Part shown: positions 24,267 through 36,142 of the stretch, one piece after another
Numbering within the stretch: position 1 is the stretch's first letter
How the letters are laid out: each line of letters begins with the position of its first letter
Source of the DNA: Cavenderia fasciculata
Taxonomy: Eukaryota > Evosea > Eumycetozoa > Acytosteliales > Cavenderiaceae
Length of the DNA: 64,000 bases
NCBI RefSeq assembly: GCF_000203815.1
Contig: NW_004457624.1
Span: 2,418,001 to 2,482,000 of the forward strand
Direction of reading: 5' to 3'
Translations under genes and position numbers: made by a program
The notes under the pieces: model-generated
The model's input: the letters and a program-made list of their open reading frames with translations, nothing else
What the model was told of the DNA's origin: nothing
Database searches by the model: none

Positions 24267-24831
24267 ATGTCTTTAACGACAACAACAACGACAACAACAA
24301 TAGTTAGTAATGCTCAAACAACATTTAATGATGTCTTCAAAATGACATATATCAGATCATTGATATTCAATCATATTGATCAAATATTCAAAGTAGAGTA
24401 TCATGCAAAGGGATGTGATCAACAATATAAGGGTACCAAAGGAAGAGATATCATTCAATTACCTTTTCTTGCAATGATATCAAAGTTTGCAATGCCGTTG
24501 CAGTTCATTCGTCATTATCTACCATCAGACTGTAATCAAGTATTACTTGTTAGAAGAGTAGAGGTCATCGATCGATATTGTTGTCATCGTAATTATAATG
24601 CAACAACATCCATTGGATACTCTCAAACATCTATTGGAGTGGTCACCAGAGCTGGTTGAATTCATCATCAAGAGTTATCCACACCTCTTAAAGTATCAAG
24701 TAATCGTGTTGTGTAAGATGTCCGAGAAAGGGTATCTCTCCACTATCAAGTTACTCTACGAAGCGGCACTGGAAAATGTAAAACTAAACGATCATGATGC
24801 AATGAATCGTGCAGGTCGTAAAGGGTACTGA
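24267..24831 (+). pseudogene. Broken dictyostelid ankyrin-family gene
   Basis: From ATG 24267 there is a poly-Thr start followed by YIRSLIFNHIDQIF, the typical opening of the large dictyostelid family of ankyrin-repeat proteins. The frame runs to about 24590, after which the family-like text (LDTLKHLLEWSPELVEF, then GYLSTIKLLYEAALENVKLN) resumes in the +1 frame and stops at 24829-24831. The family usually runs to several hundred residues with many repeats, so this copy is both frame-shifted and truncated. It may be a recent pseudogene; an unseen tiny intron near 24560-24600 is the alternative. Confidence 0.5.
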
Positions 24832-25000
24832 TGCAATGGTAAGATTCAAGAAAATAATGGCCATAGTCAAGAGGATGGGAACAAGTTTACAAGCAACTCT
24901 GCTCCGACCCACGACTATGAGTTTGGTAAGTCACTTTGTTACACTCAAATAAAAGCTCCCCGGGACCATCATCTTCTTTCTAAAAAAAAAATATTTCGAA

Positions 25001-26329
25001 TTAATTTATTATGGTCTTGTTCAAGTCTGTAGTAGTTTGGAGATTGTTGTTGGTGATGGTTGTAGTAGTAGTAGTTGTTGTTGTATGATTGATATATAGA
25101 GCCACTTCATTGAGGACCAACAAGTAGATTGGATAAATGTTGAAAGCTAGTTTTTCTTGCGTCGTATGGCAATGGTGGTGGAGGATTTCCGAGTGTAGTG
25201 GTGTATTTGTTTTGCATAGAGACCCTGTCGAAATGCTCCAATAGAATTCTAGTACCTGGATGAGGAGGAATAACCAATAGGCAACTCTCACCCTTCTTCT
25301 AATGTACGTGATGTTGATTCTATTTGAAAGTATAGGAGCACGCTCTCGTTCCCTTTCAGTTGACTTGTTCAGAGTGGTATTCTTCTTCTTTCCATCATCA
25401 TCATCATCATCATCCGATTTCAAAAAGAGGAATCGATATGAATAGAGACAATAGATTGAACATATTGTTGCTATTAGTTGGATGATCCAGTTTACCAAGA
25501 TAACATATATATCCGATAGGAGTGCATCTTTATGAACCTCCTCAACGATAGTGTTTGGGTGAATGATAAAGTAGAGTAGTTTACTTGGAGGTAGTACACT
25601 TGTAAAAAACAAATATAATTTCTCTAAATGTCCAAGATAATATCCAATCCACAAATACCCAAATCCAATTAATACCAATACATTTAATATTCTCTTATTG
25701 GGATATGATTGTTGTTGTTGTTTTTGTTTTTGTTGATTGTTATTATTATTTGATGAATTACGATTGATAAATAGAACCACTTCATTGAGGACAAGTAAAT
25801 AGATTGGATAAAGGTTGAGTATTAATCTTTCACCGATTTTGTAGCAATAGTTACGGAGGATACCTGATGTTGGAGGGTATTCACATAGGTTGGATGTCCT
25901 TATCACGCCAATGAATGTTAATAATTGGCAGAGGATGAATAACCAGTAGGCAAGTCTTAACCTTCTTCTAATGTACGTGATGTTGATTCGGTTTGAAAGT
26001 AATGGGATACGTTCCCATTCGGCCGACTTGTATCCAATACTCTTTTCATCAGACACCAAAAGTAGGAATCGATAAGAACATAGACCATAGATTGAACTTA
26101 TTGCTGCGAGTACTTGAGCCAACCACACTGATATAATGTCATATATATCAGATATGCGAGCATATTGAAACTCATCTATGATAGTTTCAGGGTACTTGAT
26201 AAAGTCAAACAGTTGAGTTGGAGGTACCAGTCTATAAAACAACTCTATTATCTCGATATACTCTCTATAGTATCCAATCCATAGATACACAAATCCAACC
26301 AATGCCATTACATTTAATACTCTATTCAT
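25001..26329 (-). CDS. Multi-pass membrane protein made of two tandem copies
   Basis: A single exon of 442 residues contains the same unit of about 190 residues twice. Each copy has LNV-x-ALVGF-x-YLWIGYY at its start, then a PP-x-x-L-x-x-F segment, a helix ending SIYGLCSYRFL or SIYCLYSYRFL, the basic loop SNRINITYIRRR-x-R-AYWLF, a Cys-containing loop, and NLYPIYLLVLNEV at the end. Each copy has about four hydrophobic segments. A poly-Asn/Gln linker separates them, and the second copy has an Asp run. I do not recognise the family. The near-identical basic loop in both halves suggests conserved function there. Neighbours give no clue. Confidence 0.75.
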   Translation of the reverse strand: MNRVLNVMALVGFVYLWIGYYREYIEIIELFYRLVPPTQLFDFIKYPETIIDEFQYARISDIYDIISVWLAQVLAAISSIYGLCSYRFLLLVSDEKSIGYKSAEWERIPLLSNRINITYIRRRLRLAYWLFILCQLLTFIGVIRTSNLCEYPPTSGILRNYCYKIGERLILNLYPIYLLVLNEVVLFINRNSSNNNNNQQKQKQQQQSYPNKRILNVLVLIGFGYLWIGYYLGHLEKLYLFFTSVLPPSKLLYFIIHPNTIVEEVHKDALLSDIYVILVNWIIQLIATICSIYCLYSYRFLFLKSDDDDDDDGKKKNTTLNKSTERERERAPILSNRINITYIRRRVRVAYWLFLLIQVLEFYWSISTGSLCKTNTPLHSEILHHHCHTTQEKLAFNIYPIYLLVLNEVALYINHTTTTTTTTTITNNNLQTTTDLNKTIIN

Positions 26330-26905
26330 TTTTTTTTAAGTTGACAATCTCTTGAAATAGAGATGATGAATGATACTAATACTACTAAAAATTATAATAA
26401 TAATAATAATGATTGACAAATGACTGATTGAATGATCCGTCTATACTATTTAAATATCATGATTTAATGATTCATCTTCAAAAAGGTGACGAATCAAATG
26501 TACTGACGCCTCCTTTTAAAGCTGAGTCATTCAAACACTCTTTTACAAAAAAAAAAAAAAAAGAAATAAAGAGGTGGACCATTTTAATGTTAATTGTTGG
26601 AATGAGCCATATGTGACCCTCAGAGTGTGGCGTAACACGCATACCTACTGACTTGTGTTTATTATCTATTATAGTGGTGATGGAGTTGATGCTACAAATA
26701 TTATTTGATTATTATTTAGATTATTATTGTCAATAAGGTTATTATTAATATGGTTATGGTTAGGATAATGATTATTATTCTTCTTCTTTTTCATTTCTTT
26801 TCATTTTTGGGATTATTTTTAGGTGTTGGTCTTGAGTTTGTTGGTTGTGTTTCTTTTTTGTTTCGTAAAGGGATATGTTGTTCTAACTTTATCCATTCTT
26901 TCTTG
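26330..26905. other. Spacer between the duplicated membrane gene and the Shk kinase
   Basis: Upstream of the duplicated membrane protein (minus) and downstream of the kinase (minus). AT-rich with a 15-base A run near 26550 and a short GC-richer stretch near 26605-26650. Open frames here look non-coding. Confidence 0.4.
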
Positions 26906-28680
26906 TTAATCATTAATATATGGTACTTTAATTTCAGATTGGGGACCTTCTGGACCAAGATTACCAATATTTTTCAAATGATCGACCATTGATGTGATAC
27001 TATTAAATACCAAATCGTTTCCATCGACTGGTACTAGGAATTTTAGTCCCATTGGGAAATCTGATGATTGTGGCACTTCTTCTCTCGACACTCTTTTGTG
27101 AGTTGGTTTGGATGCCTTGATCTTTGAAATGGTCAATGGGGTCTTGAGAGGGTCATTCAAACTCAATCTAATTAAAAATGTATTTTCTGGTCTTCCGCGT
27201 AAACGTCTTTCAGAGACATCTCTACTAATATCTCCATGGAACCATTTTCTTCTAGTCAATTCGTTCATCTCGTTTACTATCAATCCACCAGTTTGTCTTG
27301 AATAAAATGGTCCAAACCATTTATTCATTAAATCAAATCTTTCAATTTTAACTAATCCATTATCTTCATCATCGTTTGATACTAAAAATTAAATAAATTT
27401 GTTAATAACAATTGTTTGTTTAAAATGATATATTTACTTTACATACAAAATAATCTAGCCAAAGGTTTAATTTGGGTAATATCAATATTGGTAGTTTGAG
27501 ATAGTTTAAATGCAAATTCCGACCATTTTACTTCTTCTGGGGTCGATGAAAAGTTTGATTTCCAAAAGTCGGCAGCTGTTGCATCACCAATGCCAATGTC
27601 GATCAACACTTCGTTCATTTTTTCTACAACCTCTGAGAATGGTGGTCTGACCGATGGATCATGATCCCAACATCTTTGCATCAATACCGATAATGATCGT
27701 GGAATGTTTGATGGAATTGGTGGTCTTATTCTTTTATTACAAATTGCCTAAATAAAATAAAATGAAAAAAGTCAATACAACAATTTGTTTCTATTTCTAT
27801 TTTCCTTTAACATACATCAGAGAAAGGTTCAATTTCAGAATACTCTGGGAATAATTCCTCGCATGTTGCCAATTCATGAAGAATCAAACCAAAACTATAA
27901 ACATCGGCCTTTTCATTAAACTCTTGTTTCATCATAACCTCTGGTGCCATGTAGAGTGCTGTACCCTTTGGACCACGTTGATCAACCAAATTAGTGCCAG
28001 TCTTGATGACTTGTGAGAAACCAAAATCTGTAATCTTGACCGTATTGTCTTTACCAATCATTAAATTTGCCAATTTTAAATCTCTATGAAGTATATTACA
28101 AATGCCATGAAGCCAATTCATTCCCATTGCCTAAAGTAAAGTTAATGTGGTGGTTAATTTAAATGATCAAATTATATCTATCTTGATTGTCTACTACATA
28201 CAGCATCACTAGCCATTTTCATACGTTGATAAAGGGAAGGAGGTTCAGAATCGGGAGAATGGATTAATTTTTCGAGATCGGATTGCATTAGTTCGCTGAC
28301 AATCATAATCTTTCCAGGTTTGGTACAAGCACCCAGAAAGAGAACAACATTAGGGTGGAATATCTGTTTCATGATTTCGACTTCTACGAGGAATGCTTTC
28401 TTCTCAGAATCACTTAGAACCTGTTTCTTTGGCACCTTCACAGCAACCCTTTTACCACGACACGTGGCACGATACACCTTGCCATAGGCACCACCACCGA
28501 GATGGTCTACCTTGGGGTCAAATACAATCTCTTCGGGTGGGATCTCTGGTGGTCCAAGACGATTATGATGTGATGAAGATGATGAGGAATGATGTCTTCT
28601 TTTGGCAGCTGCCAATGGATCAGCTGCTCCCGTTTGTAAAGTATTGAATATTACTGGTGTTTGTTGTACTATTGTTGTTG

Positions 28681-28711
<31 letters not shown>

Positions 28712-29050
28712 CTTATTGACATCAACTACAACAACTGGTTCTTGTTGATTATTATTATGGTGATCATCGCCACCATAGTTGTACAATGCTTGTTGTTGTT
28801 GTTGTTGTTGGCCTTGATTTTGATGCAAGTCTATTTGTTGACCAAACTTTGTTTCAATGTGCTTCATCTTGCTCTCGATCGTTTCAACAATCTGTTGATG
28901 GTTCTCTGTGGTGCCACCAATCTGCTTGTTGCTCAACACGGTGAGAATGTTCTTGAGTTGCTTATAGTAACTCAATACACGATCGCTGTTGGTTGGTACT
29001 TCAACATCTATAAATCTTTTAATTAGATTGATATCTAACTCCTTATCCAT
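26906..29050 (-). CDS. Shk-type protein kinase with C-terminal SH2 domain
   Basis: Four exons (29050..28202, 28130..27816, 27747..27447, 27381..26906) encode 646 residues. An N-terminal helical region with poly-Gln is followed by EIPPEEIVFDP and a kinase domain: glycine loop GGGAYGKV, VAVKV lysine, HRDLKLAN, DFGFSQ, APEV and the last helix WDHDPSVRPP. A linker leads to an SH2 domain near residue 535 (WFHGDISRDVSERRLRG...FLIRLS), in which the FLIR arginine that binds phosphotyrosine is present. The kinase-then-SH2 order is the hallmark of the dictyostelid Shk family (dual-specificity kinases; Shk1 lowers chemotactic PI3K signalling in D. discoideum). I cannot tell which of ShkA-E it matches. 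A (GA)n run in the sense strand lies just upstream of the start. Confidence 0.93.
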
Positions 29051-29071
29051 CTTTTGATTGTGAGTGAGGGT

Positions 29072-29122
<51 letters not shown>

Positions 29123-29472
29123 TTCTTAATTCTATCTATCTCTTATAACTAATTAAATTGATTGATTGCTTTTAATTATACTAAATGAGGAAAGAAGGAA
29201 GTGTGGTGTGGATGAGTGTCGATTGGTGATGATGATGATCTGTCTATTTGTTTGTCCTTCTCTCTTTCCTGTTTTCTTTAAATCTTCCTCTTCCTCGTCG
29301 TCGCTTGCAAGTGAGTAGGTATATATATCTTTCTCACACTGTAAAAGAAAATATTAAAATCAAAAATTGTGATGGAAGCGACATCATAAAAAAAAAAGAA
29401 AAAGACTCTTTTTAGATTTTTTTAGAAATTGCATGCATTCTTTTGTTAAGACGCTATTTATTTATTTATTTT
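29051..29472. other. Promoter of the Shk kinase and spacer
   Basis: Includes the CT microsatellite at 29075-29120, then ordinary AT-rich spacer up to the 3' end of the P450 gene. No gene is visible. Confidence 0.45.
29075..29120. repeat. (CT)n microsatellite
   Basis: About 23 CT units, GA in the sense of the adjacent kinase gene, 25-70 bases before its start codon and so probably in the 5' leader or core promoter. Confidence 0.9.
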
Positions 29473-31218
29473 TTAATTTGATTGTTTGATTAGATCAAAC
29501 TTGTAAAGATGTCCATGTTTTGGGGATACTGACAAGCCAAAACGAGGGGTTTCATCCAATTGAGATCCATCAACCGATGTTACTTTAAATCGATGGAATA
29601 TTTTGGAAATGGCTAAAAATTCAGCGTCGTTGGCCAATCGGAATCCTAAACAGATACGTGGTCCTATTGAATAGGGTGCCCACTTTCCAGCTGAAGTAGA
29701 AAGACCTGGATCCTTTAGAAATCTTGATGGAAGATATTTATCTCCATTCTCATAACTATCTCTATGTATTCCATGCCAATTAGCAAGTACTGTAGTCTGC
29801 AAATGAATAGAAAATGGAGTAAATAAAATATTATTTTTATATTGTTTAGATGAGTGGTCTATTTTTAATACTTACACCTTTTGGAATAAAATAACCACCA
29901 ATATTTATATCTCTTCTTGCAAGACGGGGAACGCCAAAGGGCCCAGGGGGAACCAATCTAAAAATTTCCTTTAGAGCAGCACATGTATAGGGGGTTTTGT
30001 TCACATCTGTTGGTTTGATATCAGAGCTCGACGAAAACTTTGATCTCAGTTCATTTCTAACCTTTTCCTGTTCATGTTGATGGTTGGTCATTGCTAAATT
30101 GAACCATGCCAATGTACTAGAAGGAGTGTCAACCGATGCAATCAATAAATCAAAAACTAGATTTATAATTAATTCATCATCAAAATGAAGTAATATCAAT
30201 TGATCCAACATATCCCTTGGACTAAAAAAAATATATATTAATATTAATTTTAATATGTTTTAATATTTCTCATACATACTTATTTTTATCAATTGTACTT
30301 TTGTGTTGAATGAGATGTTGTTTACAAATTTCTCTAATGGCACCCATATCCTTTTGAATAAATGATCTCATTGAATGATAGTATAAGGGACTGAGAACAT
30401 GGATGGTATCAAAGACTGCACAAGATGCAATTTTTTGAACCAATTCATTGGTTGGATTAAACATTGTGTTCATGATACCTTCATTTGGTGACTCTTCGTA
30501 GGCCAAGTCAACATTCAATACAAATTTAATAATGATCCCAAAGAAATATTTTTTAAAATATGGGTAAGGGTCAACCTAAAGTAGATATTTTGTTAATAAA
30601 AAATTGTACTTGATTTGAGTCCAACAGTTGTTTGATATTAATTTACTTACAGGTTCACCAGATTGAGCATATTCTTTTAATTTTCTAACTAAATTATCTG
30701 CATGCAATTCAACATGTTGATTAAATGATTTAAGTTTTGTTTTTGTGAAAAATGGTTCCAAAGCCTTTCTAATTGGATGCCAAGTCTCATAGCCACTGGT
30801 GAAAATATCATTATAGTCATCACATAATAGTCTAAGGCTGGGGAGAAAAGGTCTGTCTCCAAAGACTTCGTGGTTCTTTACAAACACTTCTTCTACCAGT
30901 ACGGGATCATTTATAAACACCGTGTAGTTATCTCCAAACCATATGGACATCATCTTGCCAGTCTTTCTAGACAACTTCAAAACTTGTTCTGGTGGATATC
31001 CATTCAACTTGTACAACCCTCCAATAATAGGAAGAGATATACATGCAGCTGGTGGGTCTCTATTAGAGAATTTTTTATTCTTGTTAATCTTTAAACAAAA
31101 AGGGATAGTAATTAATAAACCTGTGTCTATGTTGTTTTATGAGTTACGGATTGACACTTACAAATGAACAAATTAAATAAAATAGGAATAAATATCCTAT
31201 AATACTTAAAGTTATCAT
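29473..31218 (-). CDS. Cytochrome P450 monooxygenase
   Basis: Five exons (31218..31162, 31088..30651, 30575..30280, 30221..29876, 29796..29473) give 486 residues. The tiny first exon encodes the N-terminal membrane anchor (MITLSIIGYLFLFYLICSF). A Pro-rich hinge (RDPPAAC...LPIIGG) follows. The I-helix has ASVDTPSS, the K-helix the ExxR as KEIFR, and the heme loop is YSIGPRICLGF with the thiolate Cys at about 428. The family's usual first Phe of the heme loop is Tyr here. P450s of this ER-anchored class oxidise lipophilic metabolites. Dictyostelids have large own CYP families; I cannot assign the number or the substrate. Confidence 0.93.
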
Positions 31219-32096
31219 GATTATGATTATGATAAATATTTAATAAACTAGTAGTAATGATTTTGTTTGGTTATGAAGTCACTTCACGCTTGATCATTAT
31301 ATATTCAATATTGAACAAACCGTAAGGTTCAAGTTGGTTAATTTCATTTAACGAGCTATATGTGCACCCAAAAAGTATCTATACCCCAAAACGAGTAGGT
31401 AGGTGAAGATAAACAAATGTATACCCCCACCCAATTATTGATCTAGAGGGGGGTCAGTCAACCATAAATAACAATATTAATAAAAACACACCAATTAGTA
31501 TTAGTGTTTATGGGTGGAGTTTGGATAGTCTAATTTTGTTCTATGAGATAGTTACATTTCTTTGATGACTATTAGCTTTGATGGCCGACTCAACCCAAGG
31601 ATGATATGATGCATGATTTTCACACCTTTCATATGCTGTTTGTCTCATATCATGATTGTAGTTGTACTTTCGGATACAAATAAAGCAATTAGAGAAACAC
31701 TCTATCTATTACTCGATCGATGATGATGGTCAAAGTCTACCTTTATATTTTTAATAAATAAACTGTGAAAAGAATAGAAAAGGTTATATTAATTAAATAA
31801 GAAAAATTAATTAGTCTAAAAATAAATTAAAAATAAAAATATATATATTTTAAAAAACCAACTCCAATATTAAGCAACCACCACCTCTGATGCATTATTT
31901 GAGTTAGAAAGAATATTCTGTTTGTGGAGAAAAATAGATAGATAAAGAAGTAGTAGTAGTAGTATTAGTATTGATTTCTTCTTCTTCTTATTCCTCCTTC
32001 TTTCATTTATTTATTTATTTATTTATATATATATCATATATTTAAATTAAATTTGTCTTTGCTTTTTATTTATATTTATATTTATATATATATAAC
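31219..32096. other. Divergent promoter region with a hidden coding-like exon
   Basis: Lies between the P450 (minus) and UBLCP1 (plus). It holds C- and G-rich motifs (taccccaaaac, tacccccaccc, gaggggggtca) around 31380-31450 that could be regulatory, and a coding-like minus-strand stretch listed separately. The last 200 bases before 32097 are AT-rich with TTTA and TATA runs. Confidence 0.4.
31541..31702 (-). CDS. Possible exon of an unrecognised small Cys-containing protein
   Basis: On the minus strand a stretch of about 53 codons without ATG reads like real protein: ECFSNCFICIRKYNYN, then DMRQTAYERCENH and SYHPWVESAIKANSHQR, ending at TAG 31541-31543. An acceptor-like ATAG precedes it. Its composition (Cys, Trp, His, Tyr, few repeats) differs from surrounding AT-rich spacer. 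Cys spacing C-x3-C-x2-C with a later Cys recalls small mitochondrial or zinc proteins, but I do not recognise it. A further possible coding bit at about 31871-31918 may or may not belong to it. It could be a real gene with small exons or a remnant. Confidence 0.35.
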   Translation of the reverse strand, partial: ECFSNCFICIRKYNYNHDMRQTAYERCENHASYHPWVESAIKANSHQRNVTIS

Positions 32097-33618
32097 ATGT
32101 CTAGCCAAGATGATTTAAGTGCAACTTCTACACCACCACCACCATTATCATCATCATCATTGTCGTTAGACTCCTCTTCTTCTACTAGTAGTAGTACTAT
32201 AGTATCAACATCAACATCGTCGTCAACGTTTACTAAAACAACAATCATAGAGGATGATGGAGCATCCAATATAATCAAACAACAGCAGCAACAACAAGAT
32301 GAGATTATAGTGGAACAAGGTGCTGGTGGAGATAATACAACTACATCAACCACTACAACTACCACTACAACTACCATTATAACACCAGATCAACAATTAC
32401 TATTAAAAGAACAAATTACACTTAAAACCAAATGGAGTGGTAAAGAATACGATATTACATTGTCTACCACATCGACTGTCGCAGACTTGAAGCGAGAACT
32501 AGAGGTATTGACCAATGTCTTGTCAAAGAGACAAAAGATTTTGGGACTCTCCAAGGGACCGCTGCCAGCAGACAATATCGCATTGTCTACACTCAATGTC
32601 CGTCCAAACCAAAGTATAGTGATGATAGGGACACCAGAGGCATTGATCTCAGAAGGTCCCCCTCCATCGCTTGTCATTGATGTGTTTAACGACATGGACT
32701 ACGACTACATACCCGATTCCGATGAAATATCACATTTTGAAAAGAACAAGAATCGTCTAAGTAAAACTAAAAAGAAGGCAGAGATTGATATTATCAATGC
32801 TCCAAGACCCAACAAGAAACTTTTAGTTTTAGATCTTGATCATACTATATTGGATTTTAAAGATCAAGATGTATTAAGTATGTTATAATAATAATAATAG
32901 AATATTGGAATTAGTATTTTTATTAATCCTTTATTATTCAAAAAGATATGAAGAGACCAGGATTAGAAGAATTTTTAATATCATCTTATGAAGATTATGA
33001 TATTGCTATTTGGTCACAAACAAGTTGGAAATGGATAGAAATTAAATTAACAGAATTGGGTTTATTAACAAATCCACAATTTAAAATTGGTTTTGGTAAA
33101 TAAGAGAAATAGAAAGAAATAGAGATAATTTATATTGATATTCATTTTTTATTTATTTAATTTATTTTTTAGTATTGGATCAAACATTAATGTTTCGAGT
33201 AACAAGTTATAGACCATCACCAAATGGAAAGGATAGAACAAAGATTAAACACCCAGTCAAGGCTTTGGATATAATTTGGAGTCATAAATTGTTGGGACAA
33301 TATTATTCTCCACAAAATACTCTTCACATTGATGACCTGAGTAGAAACTTTGCAATGAATCCTAAAAACGGTGTACATATTCCAGCATTTAAACGAAGTG
33401 AAAACAAAAAACAACCAGATACTGTACTATATAATCTTTCCAAATACTTGAAATCAATTTCTTCAGAGGCAGATGTAACTAAAATTAATCATAATGTATG
33501 CAAAGTAATAATTATTAGATAGAAACAAGTAATATCAAACTAATCAGTCCACTCCATCTTTACTACAACTATTATCTATTATTATTATTTTTAGGAATGG
33601 CAAAAAAAGAATTGGTAA
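32097..33618 (+). CDS. ublcp1: UBLCP1-like nuclear phosphatase
   Basis: Four exons (32097..32877, 32946..33095, 33173..33495, 33595..33618) give 425 residues. After a Ser/Thr-rich N-terminus (about 95 residues, not in animal UBLCP1) comes a ubiquitin-like domain ([20 protein letters not shown]...[15 protein letters not shown]). The HAD/FCP phosphatase domain follows, with the catalytic DLDHT motif at about residues 246-250, then [19 protein letters not shown] and [13 protein letters not shown]. The last exon encodes only EWQKKNW. UBLCP1 dephosphorylates the 26S proteasome in the nucleus and binds it through the UBL. The order of domains and the C-terminal motif are as in the family, so the call is firm. 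Confidence 0.93.
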
Positions 33619-34079
33619 AACTAAAATGATAATACAACAATAATAAATTACTTTCAACACATGTGATTGTTGTAATGTTTAATATTAATATGATAGATCG
33701 GAATATTAATTTCCGATGTATTAGAAAAGTCTGTTTTAGAACTATTGTTTTAATCAAAAACGACCTCCGTTCGGATGGCTGATCGTGCTTGGTACCAGGG
33801 AAGTTGTCAACCAACGATTTTTTCAAAAAAGAGGCTCTCAGATTTCGACCCCCAGACACCACCTCTGTTGTGTTTTGCACGCCAATTGGGGTAACGATGG
33901 CCATCCACCGCTGTCACTACACCACTTTTTTTTTATTTTTTTGTCTCAACAACCACCCCCTTTACACTATTCTCATAGTTTATTGTTTAGTTTATTATTG
34001 TATTCCCTTTGTTTCTCTCTTGTTATACACATACCTTTTAGATATTTATATTAAGTAGTATAAAAGAAGAAGAAGAAGA
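33619..34079. other. Promoter region with a GC-rich island
   Basis: The 33755-33935 part is about half GC inside AT-rich DNA and is open on both strands for 50 or more codons, with no family resemblance. It may be a promoter element, a small RNA gene or an exon. The rest is T-rich and A-rich leader of the Pmp-like gene. Confidence 0.4.
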
Positions 34080-35982
34080 ATGAAGTTTATATTATCTCTT
34101 TTATTGCTACTCACCGTAGTAGTCAATTATACAACTGCAAACTATTCAGACAAGTGTGGTATGTGTGTCTTGAAGATAGATAGATCGATTGATTGAATCA
34201 TCTTGATCATAAACTAATATTCATCTTCATTTACTCGTCTTTGTATATATTAAAATATAGCATGGTGGGTTTCAAATTTAGGAAATGATACTGCTGATTG
34301 TACTTATGCAACGTATGTATAGATAGATAGATAGATAGGTAGAGATATAAAAGAACCAAACCAACGATGATATTCACCCCCTAAATCTCAATCTATTATT
34401 TAGTCCATGTAAAACTTTATCACAAGGATTTACAACAATGGTAAATGCAGATGACTCTACAGATTGTGGAAATAGTATTACAAGATTATTACATATTGTT
34501 CCAGATGGTAATTACGATGGCTTTAAAAATGTTGGTATCAGATTGAGTTATTCATGGAATGAAGACAAGATATATGAATACACAATGGTTGTTCAATCTG
34601 CTGATCGTCCAGCTACTGCTCCAGTATCTTATCCACTTCCAACAGCCACCAACTATGCCGTCTTTGATGGAAGAAAAATCAACTATCTCATTCACTTTGG
34701 CAGTATCGCCCCAATAACCACCTTTACTGGTATTAGTTTCATTAATGGCCGTGATATAAGCACTGCTCAAAATGAAGGTGCTCCCATTGTCGTTTCATCT
34801 TTATCAACTGTTAATTTTGATAATTGTACCTTTTCATCGTATGTGTCAAACAAACAAAGAAAGAAAGAAACAAAAAAGACATTATATTTATAATAGATAT
34901 ATTATACTAACTATATAATATGTTGTTGTTTATTACTACTAGTAATACTGGATTATTAACAGGAGCTATTTATTTTAATCCACATCATTCCTGTTTAATT
35001 TCAAATTGTCAATTCTCAAACAATTGGGTGAGCAACAAGACAAATACTAGTGGAGCACTCTTTTTCGAATCACCATCGGTTGTCAACAACACTATATTTA
35101 CCAACAACACTGGTGTCAATGGTGGTGCTATTAGAACTGCCAAAGGTGTCAATGTTAGAGTTGTCATGTCAACCTTTATACAAAATACTGCTGTTCTTGG
35201 TGTATGTAAATTCTCTATTAATTAAATTGAGAAAAGATCAATCATGATACTTATATATTTATTATTAGGGAGCTGTATTTATGAGAGAATTACCACTCTA
35301 TCAAAATAGTTTTTGGTATAAAAATAGATTTATTCAAAACAGAGCACAATATGGTGGAGCCATCTATGATAGAGATTCATCAGTCGATTCTATAGAATTA
35401 ATATTCGATGGTAATGTAGCCACTGAAGCAGGTGGAGCAGTTGTATTGAATGGATCAGTATCAACATTCCAAAACGCAACCTTTCAAAATAATCAAGCCA
35501 AGAGTGGTGGTGCCATCTGGTCATTTGATCCAAAACCAATGGAACGTCAATCACTCGTTTCCGACTCGTTCTTTACCAACAATACTGCATTGTTTGCCGG
35601 TGGTGCTCTCTATTGCACCAACTCCACAGCTAGATTCAATGTAAACAACACCTTTACATCAAACAAGGCCGATGCCAAAAACACAGAACTCGAATATTGC
35701 TCAGAGACTTGTCTTACTGCCAGTCGTGAGTGTGGATGCACCAAGGGTTGTGGGCTCCCACCACCTCCAGTCAAGGTCGTCACTGACAAGACTGAAACTA
35801 AAATCACTGTCGCTGTTTTCCTTCCAGTCACCGCCATCCTTTTAGGTATCGTCGCCTTCCTTCTCTGGAAGACCAACAAAAAGGCTAAATTTATTCGTTC
35901 AAGTGATCCAAGTAAATATGATGAAATTAGATTAACTCCAACTCATGCACAACGTGAAGATGAACTTCAAGAACAACTTTAA
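34080..35982 (+). CDS. Pmp-like GGA-repeat surface protein, type I membrane
   Basis: Five exons (34080..34158, 34261..34312, 34404..34838, 34943..35201, 35269..35982) encode 512 residues. The signal peptide is MKFILSLLLLLTVVVNYTTA. The body repeats short units in which F-x-N-N is followed by a GGA(I/V/L) turn (FTNNTGVNGGAIR, FIQNRAQYGGAIYD, FDGNVATEAGGAVV, FQNNQAKSGGAIWS, FFTNNTALFAGGALY), the right-handed beta-helix pattern shared with chlamydial Pmp proteins. A Cys-rich stalk (EYCSETCLTASRECGCTKGCG) precedes one TM helix (VAVFLPVTAILLGIVAFLLW) and a charged cytoplasmic tail. It is probably a cell-surface glycoprotein; many N-x-S/T sites are present. Dictyostelids have several such proteins of unclear role. 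Confidence 0.88.
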
Positions 35983-36142
35983 TAAACTCACACAAATAAT
36001 ATAATAATAAATAAATATATAATAAATAATTAATTATTCTTTTTTTTAAATATAAATCAATAATGATATATATGTATATGTCGTACGACAATACATACAA
36101 TCATTTATTGTTGTTGTTGTTAAGTTTTTTTTTTATACAAAT

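Noticed and set aside
26428-26616. 62-codon frame before the Shk kinase
   Set aside because: Includes a poly-Lys run from an A homopolymer and has no supporting feature.
33785-34058. Overlapping plus-strand frames upstream of the Pmp-like gene
   Set aside because: Composition degenerates into Ser/Phe/Leu from T-rich promoter DNA; no splice or family evidence.
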